Assembly: GCA_934467415.1 (NCBI GenBank)
Contig: CAKSLQ010000003.1
Coordinates: 1-64,000, forward strand
Direction: 5' to 3'
From: an uncultured Eubacteriales bacterium
Lineage (GTDB): Bacteria > Bacillota > Clostridia > Oscillospirales > CAG-272
Length of the DNA stretch: 64,000 nucleotides
Every line of letters starts with the position of its first letter. Positions within the stretch are counted from its first letter, which is position 1. Position numbers and translations under genes: made by a program. Positions 42,555 to 50,925 of this stretch are shown piece by piece. The notes beneath the pieces are model-generated. The model searched no databases. It was not told where the DNA came from and saw only the letters and a program-made list of their open reading frames with translations.

Positions 42555-43833
42555 ACAGACAAGTGCAGCCGCCCCTGCAGTCAATAAAGAGGGCTTTCTC
42601 GCACGCGAGGGGACGAAAACCGTCATCGCGTCGGTCTTTTCCATCCTGATCGGCCTTGTCGTCGGCAGCATCATCATCCTGATTGTAGGCCTCACCACGC
42701 CGTCCATCTCGCTGAAGGGCGCGACCGAGGGGCTTCGGCTGGTCTTCATCGGCATCCTCAGCACCGGGCGTGACACCTCCGGCGCGCTGACCTTCGGCTT
42801 CAACCCGGTCAGCGTCGGCGATATGCTGTTCCGCGCCACGCCGATCATTCTGACCGGTCTTTCGGTCGCGGTCGCGTTCAAGACGGGACTTTTCAACATC
42901 GGCGCACCGGGGCAGTACCTGATGGGTACGGCGGGTACGCTGTATGTGGCGCTCTCGATCCCGACGACCGTTGTTCCGGCGGGCGTGGTGTGGTGTCTTG
43001 CGTTTCTCGCGGGCATCCTCGCGGGCGCGCTCTGGGGCGCGGTTCCCGGTATGCTCAAGGCGTTCCTCAACATCAACGAGGTCATTGCCTGCATCATGTC
43101 CAACTGGATCGCGGCAAGCCTCGTCACCTGGTTCTTCGACGTGAACAGCCAGCTGAAAAACGCCTCCGAGGCGGGCAAGGTCAGCTACATCTGCAAGACG
43201 ACGGCAAACGGCGTCGCCACGCCGAAGATGTTCCTTGACAAGCTGTTCCCCGGCTCGCAGGTCAACGGCGGCATTCTCATCGCGGCGGTCATCGCCGTGC
43301 TGATCTGGGTGATGATGAGCCGCACCACCTTCGGCTACGCGCTCAAATCCTGCGGTGCCAACCGTTACGCCGCGAAATACGCGGGCATCAACGACAAGCG
43401 CTGCATCATCCTCTCGATGGCGATCGCGGGCGGCCTTTCCGGCGCGGCCGCCGCGCTCTACTGGCTGTCCGGCAACACCGAGTTCTTCTGGTCCACCTAC
43501 CAGTCGCTGCCCACCGAGGGCTTCAACGGTATCCCGGTCGCCCTGCTCGCGGCCAACAACCCGATCGCGGTCATCTTCACCGGCTGCTTCATGTCGATGC
43601 TGAACATCGCGGGTCTCCAGATCAAAAATCTCACCGCGTACAACGAGTATCTCACCGACATCATCATTGCGATCATCGTCTACCTCAGCTCCTTCTCGCT
43701 GGTCATCAAGCTGATGCTCACCGGGCGGAAGAAGAAGGCGGCGGTCGCCGCGCAGGACGCGGCTGTCCCTGCGGATGACCGGACGGCAGCCATGCCGCCG
43801 GAAAGCGCGGCAGCCGAAAAGGAGGCAGACTGA
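42547..43833 (+). CDS. BMP-type ABC transporter permease 1 (NupB/YufP-like)
   Basis: 428 aa with about ten helices. FRATPIILTGLSVAVAFKTGLFNIGAPGQ (given as ATPIILTGLSVAVAFKTG then LFNIGAPGQ) and NEVIACIMSNWIA are BPD_transp_2 motifs. The C-terminal tail (after about 395) is charged and Ala-rich. Start and stop overlap both neighbours (ATGA). Confidence 0.93.
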   Translation: MRKQTSAAAPAVNKEGFLAREGTKTVIASVFSILIGLVVGSIIILIVGLTTPSISLKGATEGLRLVFIGILSTGRDTSGALTFGFNPVSVGDMLFRATPIILTGLSVAVAFKTGLFNIGAPGQYLMGTAGTLYVALSIPTTVVPAGVVWCLAFLAGILAGALWGAVPGMLKAFLNINEVIACIMSNWIAASLVTWFFDVNSQLKNASEAGKVSYICKTTANGVATPKMFLDKLFPGSQVNGGILIAAVIAVLIWVMMSRTTFGYALKSCGANRYAAKYAGINDKRCIILSMAIAGGLSGAAAALYWLSGNTEFFWSTYQSLPTEGFNGIPVALLAANNPIAVIFTGCFMSMLNIAGLQIKNLTAYNEYLTDIIIAIIVYLSSFSLVIKLMLTGRKKKAAVAAQDAAVPADDRTAAMPPESAAAEKEAD

Positions 43834-44840
43834 TGGTATTTCTGATTCAACAAACGATCAACTACGCCGTTCCGCTGCTGATCGTCGCGCTTGCGGGCGT
43901 ATTTGCGGAGCGCAGCGGCGTCATCAACCTGGCGCTTGAAGGTATCATGGTGTTCGGCGCGTTTGTCGGCGCGCTGTTCATCCGCATCATGCAGTCGAGC
44001 GGCCTGTTTGACAAGAGCCGGGGGCAGTGGCTGCTGCTGCTGACCATGCTGGTCTGCGCGCTGATGGGCGCGGTCTTCTCGCTTCTGCTCTCCTTCTCCG
44101 CCATCAACTTGAAGGCGGATCAGACCATCGGCGGCACGGCGCTCAACCTGCTGGCGCCCGCGCTCGTTCTCTTCCTCATCAACGTCATTTCCCAGCAGAA
44201 CAAGCTGGTCATCGACGGCGGCGCAACCACCTGGTTCATGATCAAGAAGAGCACGTTCGGCATTCCGAAGAACCAGGACATCGGGTTCTTCGGCGAGCTG
44301 CTGATCCACAAGGTCTACCTTTCGACCTATGTCTGCATCCTGCTCTTCATCGTGCTGTCCGTGCTGCTGTACACCACCAAATTCGGCCTGCGTCTGCGCG
44401 CCTGCGGCGAAAATCCCCAGGCGGCGGCCTCGCTCGGCATCAACGTCTACAAGATGCGCTATGCCGGCACGACCATCTCGGGCGCGCTGTCCGGCATCGG
44501 CGGCTTTGTCTACGCGCTCGCGGCGGCCGACGGCGCGGCGACCGGTGAGGTCGCGGGCTTCGGCTTCCTCGCCCTCGCGGTCATGATCTTCGGCAACTGG
44601 ACGCCCTCGAACATCGCGGTAAGCGCCCTCCTGTTCGGCCTGTTCAAGTGCATCGCGGCGGCGTATTCCAGCCTGGATCTCAACGGCGACGGCGTGTACT
44701 GGCTGGCCGAGATCGGCATTCCCTCGCACATCTACCGGCTTCTGCCGTACCTCATCACGCTCATCGTGCTGGCCTTCACCTCCAAGCGCTCGCGCGTACC
44801 GAAGGCGGAGGGCATCCCCTATGACCAGGGCGCGAGGTAA
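43833..44840 (+). CDS. BMP-type ABC transporter permease 2 (NupC/YufQ-like)
   Basis: 335 aa with about nine helices. ERSGVINLALEGIMVFGAFVG is the conserved second-permease motif, and ACGENPQAAASLGINVYKMRY the cytoplasmic coupling loop. It forms the membrane channel with the gene before it. Uridine kinase follows 11 nt later. Confidence 0.94.
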   Translation: MVFLIQQTINYAVPLLIVALAGVFAERSGVINLALEGIMVFGAFVGALFIRIMQSSGLFDKSRGQWLLLLTMLVCALMGAVFSLLLSFSAINLKADQTIGGTALNLLAPALVLFLINVISQQNKLVIDGGATTWFMIKKSTFGIPKNQDIGFFGELLIHKVYLSTYVCILLFIVLSVLLYTTKFGLRLRACGENPQAAASLGINVYKMRYAGTTISGALSGIGGFVYALAAADGAATGEVAGFGFLALAVMIFGNWTPSNIAVSALLFGLFKCIAAAYSSLDLNGDGVYWLAEIGIPSHIYRLLPYLITLIVLAFTSKRSRVPKAEGIPYDQGAR

Positions 44841-44851
44841 CGGAGGATATC

Positions 44852-45469
44852 ATGGCAGACATGCTTATCATCGGCATCGCGGGCGGCTCGGGCAGCGGCA
44901 AAAGCACGATCGCGCGGCTGATCGCCGAGAAGTTCGGTGACGATGTGACGGTGCTCCGGCACGACGACTATTACAAAGAGCAGCACGATCTCTCCATCGA
45001 GGAACGTGCAAAGCAGAATTACGACTGCCCCGAGGCGTTTGACACGGCGCTGATGGCGGAGCACATCCGCGCGCTGCGCGAAGGAAAGGCGATCGACTGC
45101 CCGGTCTACGACTACATGGTCCACGACCGCTCCGACGAGACGCGGCGCATCGCGCCGCGCCCCGTGCTGCTCATCGACGGGATTCTGGTGCTGGCCGATA
45201 AGCGGCTGCGCGACCTGATGGACATCCGCATCTTTGTGGACACCGACGCGGACATCCGCATCCTGCGGCGCATCCGCCGCGACGTCAACAAGCGGCAGCG
45301 CACGCTGGAGTCGGTCATGGAGCAGTATCTTGCAACGGTCAAGCCGATGCACGAGGCCTATGTCGAACCGAGCAAAAAGTATGCGGACATCATCATTCCC
45401 GAGGGCGGACATAATCTCGTCGCGCTCGAAATGCTGGAAAACCGCATTCGCCACCACATCGACGCATAA
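44852..45469 (+). CDS. udk: uridine kinase
   Basis: 205 aa. P-loop GGSGSGKST (residues 11-19), HDDYYKEQ, FDTALMAEH, YDYMVHDRSDET and DGILVLADKRL match bacterial uridine/cytidine kinases. It phosphorylates imported uridine or cytidine. Placement at the end of the transporter operon supports a nucleoside substrate for the BMP importer. Confidence 0.95.
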   Translation: MADMLIIGIAGGSGSGKSTIARLIAEKFGDDVTVLRHDDYYKEQHDLSIEERAKQNYDCPEAFDTALMAEHIRALREGKAIDCPVYDYMVHDRSDETRRIAPRPVLLIDGILVLADKRLRDLMDIRIFVDTDADIRILRRIRRDVNKRQRTLESVMEQYLATVKPMHEAYVEPSKKYADIIIPEGGHNLVALEMLENRIRHHIDA

Positions 45470-45474
45470 GAGCA

Positions 45475-45504
45475 AAAAAGGCGCTCCCGCGGGAGCGCCT
45501 TTTT
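45475..45504. terminator. bidirectional terminator between udk and the hemolysin-III gene
   Basis: AAAAAGGCGCTCCC / GGGAGCGCCTTTTT with GC loop; the A and T runs serve both convergent genes. Confidence 0.9.
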
Positions 45505-45511
45505 GTGTGCC

Positions 45512-46162
45512 TTACAGCACATAGAAATATACCGAGAAATAGTGCAGAATCGAACCGGCGAGGACAAACAGGTGCCAGACCGAGTGCATGTAGCGGATCT
45601 TCTTCAGCTTGTAGAAGATGATGCCAACCGTGTAGCAGATGCCGCCCGCCAGCAGGAGGATCAGCCCGCCCGGCTGCATCGCGGCGAGCAGCGGCTTGAC
45701 GGTCAGCACGATGCACCAGCCCATCGCGACATAGAGGATCATCTCGATCTTGCGGAAGCGGTCCAGCATCACCGCGTCGAAAACGATACCGATGACGGCC
45801 AGCCCCCAGAGAATGCCGAACAGCGTCCAGCCGAGCGCGCCGCGCAGGGTCACGAGCAGATAGGGCGTGTAGGTGCCTGCGATCAGCAGGAAGATGGTCG
45901 TGTGGTCGAAGACGCGGAACACGCGCTTTGCACCCGCCGGGGCGAGCGCGTGGTAGAGCGTGGACATCGTGTAGAGGATAATCAGCGCTGCGCCGTAAAG
46001 CGAGACCGAGACCACGCCGTAGGCGTCGCTGACATGCGCCGCATGTACAATGAGCGTCACCAGCGCGGCAATCGACAGACCGGCGCCGACGCCGTGCGAC
46101 ACCGCATTGAAAATTTCTTCGCCGACCGTGTAGCGGGGGGCGGGTTTGTTGTTATTGGTCAA
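45512..46162 (-). CDS. hemolysin III family membrane protein (TrhA-like)
   Basis: 216 aa with seven helices. The PAQR-type motifs are FNAVSHGVGAGLSIAAL, STLYHALAPAGAKRVFRVFDH and a final SVWHLFVLAGSILHYFSVYFY; the Ser, His and Asp residues form the metal site of the superfamily. It probably affects membrane energetics or lipid homeostasis; a toxin role is not supported. It starts with TTG, with AAAGGAG 9 nt upstream. Confidence 0.9.
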   Translation of the reverse strand: MTNNNKPAPRYTVGEEIFNAVSHGVGAGLSIAALVTLIVHAAHVSDAYGVVSVSLYGAALIILYTMSTLYHALAPAGAKRVFRVFDHTTIFLLIAGTYTPYLLVTLRGALGWTLFGILWGLAVIGIVFDAVMLDRFRKIEMILYVAMGWCIVLTVKPLLAAMQPGGLILLLAGGICYTVGIIFYKLKKIRYMHSVWHLFVLAGSILHYFSVYFYVL

Positions 46163-46200
46163 TTTGGTAAACTCCTTTGCATCATCTTGTTTTCAAAACC

Positions 46201-46229
46201 ATGTTACCACATTCGGAAGTCCGTGTCAA
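46201..46229 (-). promoter_or_regulatory. promoter of the hemolysin-III gene
   Basis: On the minus strand TTGACA (46229-46224), a 17-bp spacer and TAACAT (46206-46201). Confidence 0.75.
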
Positions 46230-46259
46230 GAGAAAAAGCACTTTGCCGGCGGCAGGCCG

Positions 46260-46288
46260 TTGACAAAATCCGCGGGATAAAGTATACT
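46260..46288 (+). promoter_or_regulatory. promoter of the RodA/FtsW gene
   Basis: TTGACA (46260-46265), a 17-bp spacer and TATACT (46283-46288). The start near 46295 leaves only 8 nt before an ATG at 46303, which supports ATG 46330. Confidence 0.82.
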
Positions 46289-46329
46289 GTTAATGTTGGA
46301 TTATGACGAAACGGCGGGGAGGTGCGGGC

Positions 46330-47451
46330 ATGAAGGCGTTTTCGATCACCTGGTATGAAAAGCTGCGCAAGCTGGACTATATCGTGCTGGCGGCAGTGCT
46401 CGTACTGACGCTTGTCAGCCTGATCACGCTGGCGGGCGCGGCCAACGACATCGGCACGAAGTATTTCTATGTGCAGCTCGGCGCGGCGGTGCTTGGCTTT
46501 GTCGCCATGGCGGTCATCTCCACGATCGACTATGAGGAGGTCGCGGACCGGTTTTCGGTGTTCCTCTTCGCGGTCGGCGTCCTGCTGCTCGGCGTCACGC
46601 TCCTCATCGGCACGGGTGACGGCAACAAGAGCTGGATCCGGTTTTCCTGGCTGCCCATCGGCATTCAGCCCTCCGAGTTTGTCAAGGTGCTGTACATCGT
46701 CTCGTTTTCCAAGCACATCAGCCTCGTGCGGGATAAGATCAACCACCCGCTCTCGCTTTTGAAGCTCGGCGCACACGCCGGGATCATCATCGGGCTGATC
46801 ATGCTCCAGGGCGACCTCGGCTCGGCGCTGGTCTTCATGTTCATGACCGCCGCCATGCTCTACTGTGCGGGGCTCAGCTTCTGGTATTTTCTCGCGGCGG
46901 CGGGCGTTATCGTCGCGGCGGCGCCGTTTTTGTGGGAGCATCTTGCCGAGTACCAGCAGCGGCGCATCATCGCGGGCTTTCATCCCGAGAGCGATCCGAC
47001 CGACAAGGGCTTTCAGGCGCTCATGAGCCGCCGTGCGATTGCCGCGGGCGGCTTCTTCGGCACGGGCTTTTCGGGCGGGACCGAATATCAGAAGGTGCCG
47101 TTTGTCCACACCGACTTCATTTTCGCCATCACCAGTGAGAAGTTCGGCTTTTTCGGCGCGCTGCTCGTCATTCTGATGCTCTGCGTGCTGGTCGTGCGCG
47201 CGCTCGTCCTCGCGCAGAAGCTGCGCGGCAGCTATGCCTCGACCATGTGCGTCGGCGTCGCCGCCGTGCTGATCGCGCAGTCGGCCGAGAACATTGGTAT
47301 GTGTCTCGCGCGCCTGCCGGTCGTCGGTATCACGCTGCCGTTCATGAGCTACGGCGGCTCGTCCATGGTCGCCAGCTACTGTCTGATCGGCATTGTGCAG
47401 AGCATTAACGCCCATCGCGGAAAATATTTTTTCGAAAGACAAAAAAAGTAG
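46330..47451 (+). CDS. SEDS-family peptidoglycan polymerase (RodA/FtsW type)
   Basis: 373 aa with ten helices. GNKSWIRFSWLPIGIQPSEFVKV is the SEDS signature around residues 96-118, and LQGDLGSALVFM holds the catalytic Asp. GITLPFMSYGGSSMVASY is the C-terminal motif. It polymerises lipid II with a class B PBP. No PBP neighbours it, so RodA cannot be told from FtsW; the lack of an FtsW-like long tail favours RodA. GGGGAGGTG precedes ATG 46330. Confidence 0.93.
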   Translation: MKAFSITWYEKLRKLDYIVLAAVLVLTLVSLITLAGAANDIGTKYFYVQLGAAVLGFVAMAVISTIDYEEVADRFSVFLFAVGVLLLGVTLLIGTGDGNKSWIRFSWLPIGIQPSEFVKVLYIVSFSKHISLVRDKINHPLSLLKLGAHAGIIIGLIMLQGDLGSALVFMFMTAAMLYCAGLSFWYFLAAAGVIVAAAPFLWEHLAEYQQRRIIAGFHPESDPTDKGFQALMSRRAIAAGGFFGTGFSGGTEYQKVPFVHTDFIFAITSEKFGFFGALLVILMLCVLVVRALVLAQKLRGSYASTMCVGVAAVLIAQSAENIGMCLARLPVVGITLPFMSYGGSSMVASYCLIGIVQSINAHRGKYFFERQKK

Positions 47452-47470
47452 TGCATTTTTCGAAAAAGTA

Positions 47471-47479
47471 TGGTATACT
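47471..47479 (+). promoter_or_regulatory. extended -10 promoter of the tRNA-Arg/tRNA-Ala pair
   Basis: TGGTATACT, i.e. TG-N-TATACT, 74 nt before tRNA-Arg. The -35 region (about 47451) is poor. Confidence 0.6.
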
Positions 47480-47552
47480 GTATCGTGTGAGGTTCAAACG
47501 GGCGGCTTTGCCCGTCCTGCAAACGCCCGCACACACCCGTGACCTTACTTTC

Positions 47553-47630
47553 GCGCCCTTAGCTCAGCCCGGATAGAGTACCGGATTCCGATTCCGTTGG
47601 TCGTGGGTTCAAATCCCTCAGGGCGCGCCA
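47553..47630 (+). tRNA. tRNA-Arg (CCG)
   Basis: 78 nt including encoded CCA. Acceptor GCGCCCT/AGGGCGC, D-arm GCTC/GAGT, anticodon loop TTCCGAT with anticodon CCG (reads CGG), and TTCAAAT T-loop. The anticodon stem CCGGA/TCCGT has a terminal C-U mismatch and the T-stem GTGGG/CCCTC a U-U mismatch, which is unusual. Confidence 0.92.
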
Positions 47631-47656
47631 GATCCGCTTTTCCCAAGCGGACATAT

Positions 47657-47732
47657 GGGGCATTAGCGCAGTTGGGAGCGCACAACACTGGCAGTGTTGG
47701 GGTCAGGGGTTCGAATCCCCTATGCTCCACCA
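47657..47732 (+). tRNA. tRNA-Ala (GGC)
   Basis: 76 nt with encoded CCA. Acceptor GGGGCAT/ATGCTCC contains the G3-U70 pair that specifies alanine. Anticodon stem CAACA/TGTTG, loop CTGGCAG, anticodon GGC (reads GCC). All stems pair. Confidence 0.97.
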
Positions 47733-47770
47733 ACAACAAAAGACCGCCGCACGGCGGTCTTTTGTTGTTG
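47731..47770 (+). terminator. terminator after tRNA-Ala
   Basis: CAACAACAAAAGACCGCC / GGCGGTCTTTTGTTGTTG, GCAC loop: an 18-bp stem that starts at the CCA end of the tRNA. Confidence 0.88.
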
Positions 47771-47792
47771 CTGTTACAGTCGGCTTCGTACC

Positions 47793-47821
47793 TCTCTCAA
47801 AAGCCGAACGGCTTTTGAGAA
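47793..47821. repeat. short perfect hairpin
   Basis: TCTCAAAAGCC-GAAC-GGCTTTTGAGA. Otherwise 47771-47910 holds nothing recognisable. Confidence 0.5.
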
Positions 47822-47910
47822 GCTTTGCGCGCTGACAAAGCAACAAATCTACAGAAAGCGGGGCGCAAAGCGGGGGTTACGAATCCGGATGCTTTTGCGG
47901 GTGAAAGCTC

Positions 47911-47939
47911 TTGCGCGTTTTCGCTGCGCGTGCTATAAT
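47911..47939 (+). promoter_or_regulatory. promoter of the peptidase-E-like gene
   Basis: TTGCGC (47911-47916), a 17-bp spacer and TATAAT (47934-47939). Confidence 0.75.
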
Positions 47940-47969
47940 GTGAGCAAACCGAAGACACGGAGGACTGTG

Positions 47970-48650
47970 ATGAAACTGTTTTTGAGCGGCGGTGCGGCGG
48001 ACGGCAACCCGGGCTACCAAAAGTTCCTTGACGCGGTGGACCGCACGAAGCCGATCCTGTACATCTGCTTTGCGGTGTCGCCGCGCAACCGCATCGCGCG
48101 CTATGCGGATTTTGCCGCGCGCATGGCGCGGGAGGGCATTTTTTCCACGCGGATGTGTGAGGGCACCGACCTGTTTGACACGGTGGAGCTGCGCACGTTC
48201 GGCGGCATTTTTTGCAGCGGGGGCAACACCTACCGCCTCCTCAAAGCCTTGCGTGAGCATGACGCCATCGAAAAAATCAAGGCGTATCTGCAAAGCGGCG
48301 GCGTCTGGTACGGCAGCAGCGCGGGTTCGGTCGTCTGCGGCGCGGACATTCAGCCGATCTGCTACATGGACCCGAATACGGTCGCGCTGCGCGACACGCG
48401 CGGGCTGAATCTCATCGGCGGCTGGTCCACCGTGGCGCACTACAATTCCTCGGCCGAGCCGGAGGTCAATGAAGAGTTCAACGCAGCCGTTGCCGAGTTG
48501 GCGCGGGACTACCCGAAGCTGCTGGCACTGCCGGAGGCCGCGAGCATCGTGGTCGAGGACGGCAAAATGTACATCTGCGGCGCACCCTGCCCCGTCTTTG
48601 AGGGAGGCGTGCAGACCCGCGTCCTCGCCGACGGCGAAGTGTTTGCCTGA
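47970..48650 (+). CDS. peptidase S51 / type 1 glutamine amidotransferase-like protein (peptidase E-like)
   Basis: 226 aa. GGIFCSGGNTYRLLKALR and the nucleophile elbow WYGSSAGSVV (Ser at about 117) are the S51 signature; the LIGGWSTVAHYN segment carries the catalytic His region. Peptidase E cleaves Asp-X dipeptides; Firmicute homologues are only loosely assigned. ACGGAGGA precedes the ATG. It stands alone between its own promoter and terminator. Confidence 0.88.
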   Translation: MKLFLSGGAADGNPGYQKFLDAVDRTKPILYICFAVSPRNRIARYADFAARMAREGIFSTRMCEGTDLFDTVELRTFGGIFCSGGNTYRLLKALREHDAIEKIKAYLQSGGVWYGSSAGSVVCGADIQPICYMDPNTVALRDTRGLNLIGGWSTVAHYNSSAEPEVNEEFNAAVAELARDYPKLLALPEAASIVVEDGKMYICGAPCPVFEGGVQTRVLADGEVFA

Positions 48651-48670
48651 GCGGCGCGATCTGCGGAATA

Positions 48671-48707
48671 TAAAAAAGAGGGCTTTCGGATGAAAGTCCT
48701 CTTTTTG
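48671..48707. terminator. terminator between the peptidase-E-like gene and murE
   Basis: AAAAAGAGGGCTTTC / GAAAGTCCTCTTTTT with GGAT loop; it could also stop the convergent murE operon. Confidence 0.85.
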
Positions 48708-48714
48708 CTTTGCA

Positions 48715-50196
48715 TTACACCTTTGCGAGGGCGCGGGCGGCCGCGGCCTCCTCGATCAGCCGCCGTTCGGAGAAGGGCAGCTTGCCGCCGCGCACGAGCT
48801 GGTACTGCTCGTGTCCCTTGCCGGCAAACAGCACGATGTCGCCGGGGGTGGCCTGTTCCACGGCGCGGCGCACCGCTTCGGTGCGATCCGGGATGATCTC
48901 GGCCGGGATCTTGCGCACAAAGGCCGCACGGATGGCGGCGCAGATGGCGGCGGGATCTTCATAGTCCGGGTTGTCCGCCGTGAGGATCGCCGCGTCCGCA
49001 TATGTGCTGACGGCGCGGCCGAGTTCGGCGCGCCGCCCCTCGGTGCGGCCGCCGACCGAGCCGAGTACGCAGACGAGGCGGTGCGGCGCATAGGCGCGCA
49101 GCGTGGTCAGCGCGCTCTCGAGGCTCAGCCCGTTGTGCGCGTAGTCGAGGATGAAAACGGCGTCGAGCGGCGTTTTGACGATCTCGAAGCGGCCGCGCAC
49201 ATAGGTGTGCGCGAGCGTGTCTGCCGCATCGTCGATCGAGACGCCGAACAGGTGCGCAAGCGCGATCGCGCAGAGCGCGTTGTGCGCGTTGAACGCACCG
49301 GGCATCGGCAGATGCACGCGCCGCTTTGTGCCGAAATGGGTCAACGTAAATTCCACGCCGAGCTCGCCCGCCTCGCAGAACGGCGTGATCGCCGACGCGC
49401 GGAAATCGCCGGCCGTCGTGCCGAAGCTGCTGCAAAGCGCGGTGCAGCCGTCGAGCATGTAGGCGGTCTCGGGGTCGTCGGCGTTGCCGACCGCAAAGGC
49501 TGCGCCGAAGTCGGTGAACAGCTTCTTCTTCGAGTCGCGGTAATGTTCAAACGTCGGATGCTCAAACCCGCCGATGTGGTCGGGCGCAAGGTTGGTGAAC
49601 GCGACGGCGTCAAACGGAATGCCGTACACGCGGTCGAGATAGAGCGCCTGCGAGGAAACCTCCAGCACGACGGCGCGGCAGCCCGCGCGGCGCATCCGGT
49701 CAAAGCAGCCGTGCAGTTCGAGGCTCTCGGGCGTGGTGTTCTTCGTGTCGAAATGGTTGCCCATGAAGTCGACGCCGTTTGACCCGATGTAGCCTGCGGG
49801 AATCCCGTTTTCGCTGAGGATGGCGGCGGTCATCAGCGCCGTCGTGGTCTTGCCCTTCGTCCCGGTAATGCCGATGACGGTCATGTTCCGCGCGGGGAAG
49901 CCGAAAAACGCCGCGCTGACCTGCGCCAGCGCGCGGCGCGTGTTGTCGGTGTAAACGACGGCGGCGTCATCCGGCAGCGCGAGCGCCGCCTCGGCCAGAA
50001 ACGCGCGGCAGCCGGCCGCATAGGCGCGCGCGGCATAGGCGTGGCCGTCGCCGGTGAAGCCGCGGATGCAAACGAAAAGCGTCTCGGGCGCAGCCTCGCG
50101 CGAGTCGCAGACGACGCGCTCGATGTTCTCCCCGCCGTCGCCGACCATCTGCCGCACGGCGACGCCGGCGGTCTCGATCAGTTCGGACAGCCGCAT
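48715..50196 (-). CDS. murE: UDP-N-acetylmuramyl-tripeptide synthetase (MurE-type)
   Basis: 493 aa, three Mur-ligase domains. ATP site TGTKGKTT (111-118), UDP-MurNAc region NTTPESLELH, VSSQAL, and C-terminal DYAHN. The substrate motif near residue 407 is DNPDYEDP. meso-DAP-adding MurE enzymes carry DNPR there, whose Arg binds DAP; lysine-type enzymes do not. This enzyme therefore probably adds another amino acid, L-Lys being the best guess. It is the last gene of a four-gene minus-strand operon and overlaps the racemase stop (ATGA). Confidence 0.9.
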   Translation of the reverse strand: MRLSELIETAGVAVRQMVGDGGENIERVVCDSREAAPETLFVCIRGFTGDGHAYAARAYAAGCRAFLAEAALALPDDAAVVYTDNTRRALAQVSAAFFGFPARNMTVIGITGTKGKTTTALMTAAILSENGIPAGYIGSNGVDFMGNHFDTKNTTPESLELHGCFDRMRRAGCRAVVLEVSSQALYLDRVYGIPFDAVAFTNLAPDHIGGFEHPTFEHYRDSKKKLFTDFGAAFAVGNADDPETAYMLDGCTALCSSFGTTAGDFRASAITPFCEAGELGVEFTLTHFGTKRRVHLPMPGAFNAHNALCAIALAHLFGVSIDDAADTLAHTYVRGRFEIVKTPLDAVFILDYAHNGLSLESALTTLRAYAPHRLVCVLGSVGGRTEGRRAELGRAVSTYADAAILTADNPDYEDPAAICAAIRAAFVRKIPAEIIPDRTEAVRRAVEQATPGDIVLFAGKGHEQYQLVRGGKLPFSERRLIEEAAAARALAKV

Positions 50197-50915
50197 CAGA
50201 TGCCTCCCTCCGTGTCACAGAGCGTCTTGCCGCACGCCAGCACCGTGGCGCGCGCCAGCGCATCGACCGAATCCACAAAGCGGCTGCCGAGGTGATAGTC
50301 GCGCTCCAGCAGCGACAGCTCGGTGCAGCCAAGGACGAGAAAATCGCAGCCGTCGTCCAGCATACGGTTGGCCACGCGGTAGAATGCCCGCATGTCGGGG
50401 CGCCTGCCGCACTTGATCTCCCGATAGATGATGGCGGTGATGACCGCCTGCTCCTCGGGGGTGGGGGCAACGCATTCGATGCCGTGCGCCGCCGAGACGG
50501 CCGGGTAAGTCCCCGCTTTGACCGTACCCTCGGTGGCAAGGAGGCCGATCTTGCGCGCGCCCTTGGCCGCCGGCAGCTTCAGCGTCTCCTCGATGATGTT
50601 GAGCATCGGGATATGGACGCTGCCCGCGATCGCGTCGTAAAAATAGTGCGCCGTGTTGCAGGGCATGGCGATCACGTCCGCGCCCGCGCGCTCGAGGATC
50701 TTCGCGCTCTCCACCATGCGCGGCGTGGGATCGACCGCGCTTTTGCCGAGGATGAAATCCGTGCGGTCCGGCGTGTCGGAAAGGCCCGCGAGGATCACGT
50801 TGATGTGCTCCTGGTCGCAGGACGCTTTCGTCAGCGCGGTGACGCGCTCATAGAAGTAGACCCCCGCCATCGGGCCCAGCCCGCCGAGAATGCCGAGTGT
50901 CTTTGCCTTTTCCAT
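50196..50915 (-). CDS. aspartate/glutamate racemase family protein
   Basis: 239 aa. GILGGLGPMAGVYFYERV is the start motif of the family. The two catalytic cysteines are in MPCNTAHYFY (about 88-97) and LGCTELSLL (about 193-201). It interconverts L- and D-Asp (or Glu); the neighbouring D-Asp-ligase-like gene favours aspartate. The ATG at 50915 has GAGGAGG upstream; an in-frame ATG at 50933 lacks one. Confidence 0.9.
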   Translation of the reverse strand: MEKAKTLGILGGLGPMAGVYFYERVTALTKASCDQEHINVILAGLSDTPDRTDFILGKSAVDPTPRMVESAKILERAGADVIAMPCNTAHYFYDAIAGSVHIPMLNIIEETLKLPAAKGARKIGLLATEGTVKAGTYPAVSAAHGIECVAPTPEEQAVITAIIYREIKCGRRPDMRAFYRVANRMLDDGCDFLVLGCTELSLLERDYHLGSRFVDSVDALARATVLACGKTLCDTEGGI

Positions 50916-50925
50916 GTGTACCTCC

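Noticed and set aside
38865..43178. Very long open frame (about 1437 codons) on the minus strand
   Set aside because: It is antisense to the znuB, BMP lipoprotein and transporter genes, which have clear families, start sites and ribosome-binding sites. Its Arg/Asp/His-rich composition is what GC-rich coding strands give in reverse.
45512..46162. Cytolytic toxin
   Set aside because: The hemolysin III family name is historical; the sequence is a seven-helix PAQR-type membrane protein.
46303..46329. Upstream ATG as the start of the RodA/FtsW gene
   Set aside because: It would leave only ~8 nt of leader from the promoter and lacks a ribosome-binding site; ATG 46330 has GGGGAGGTG.
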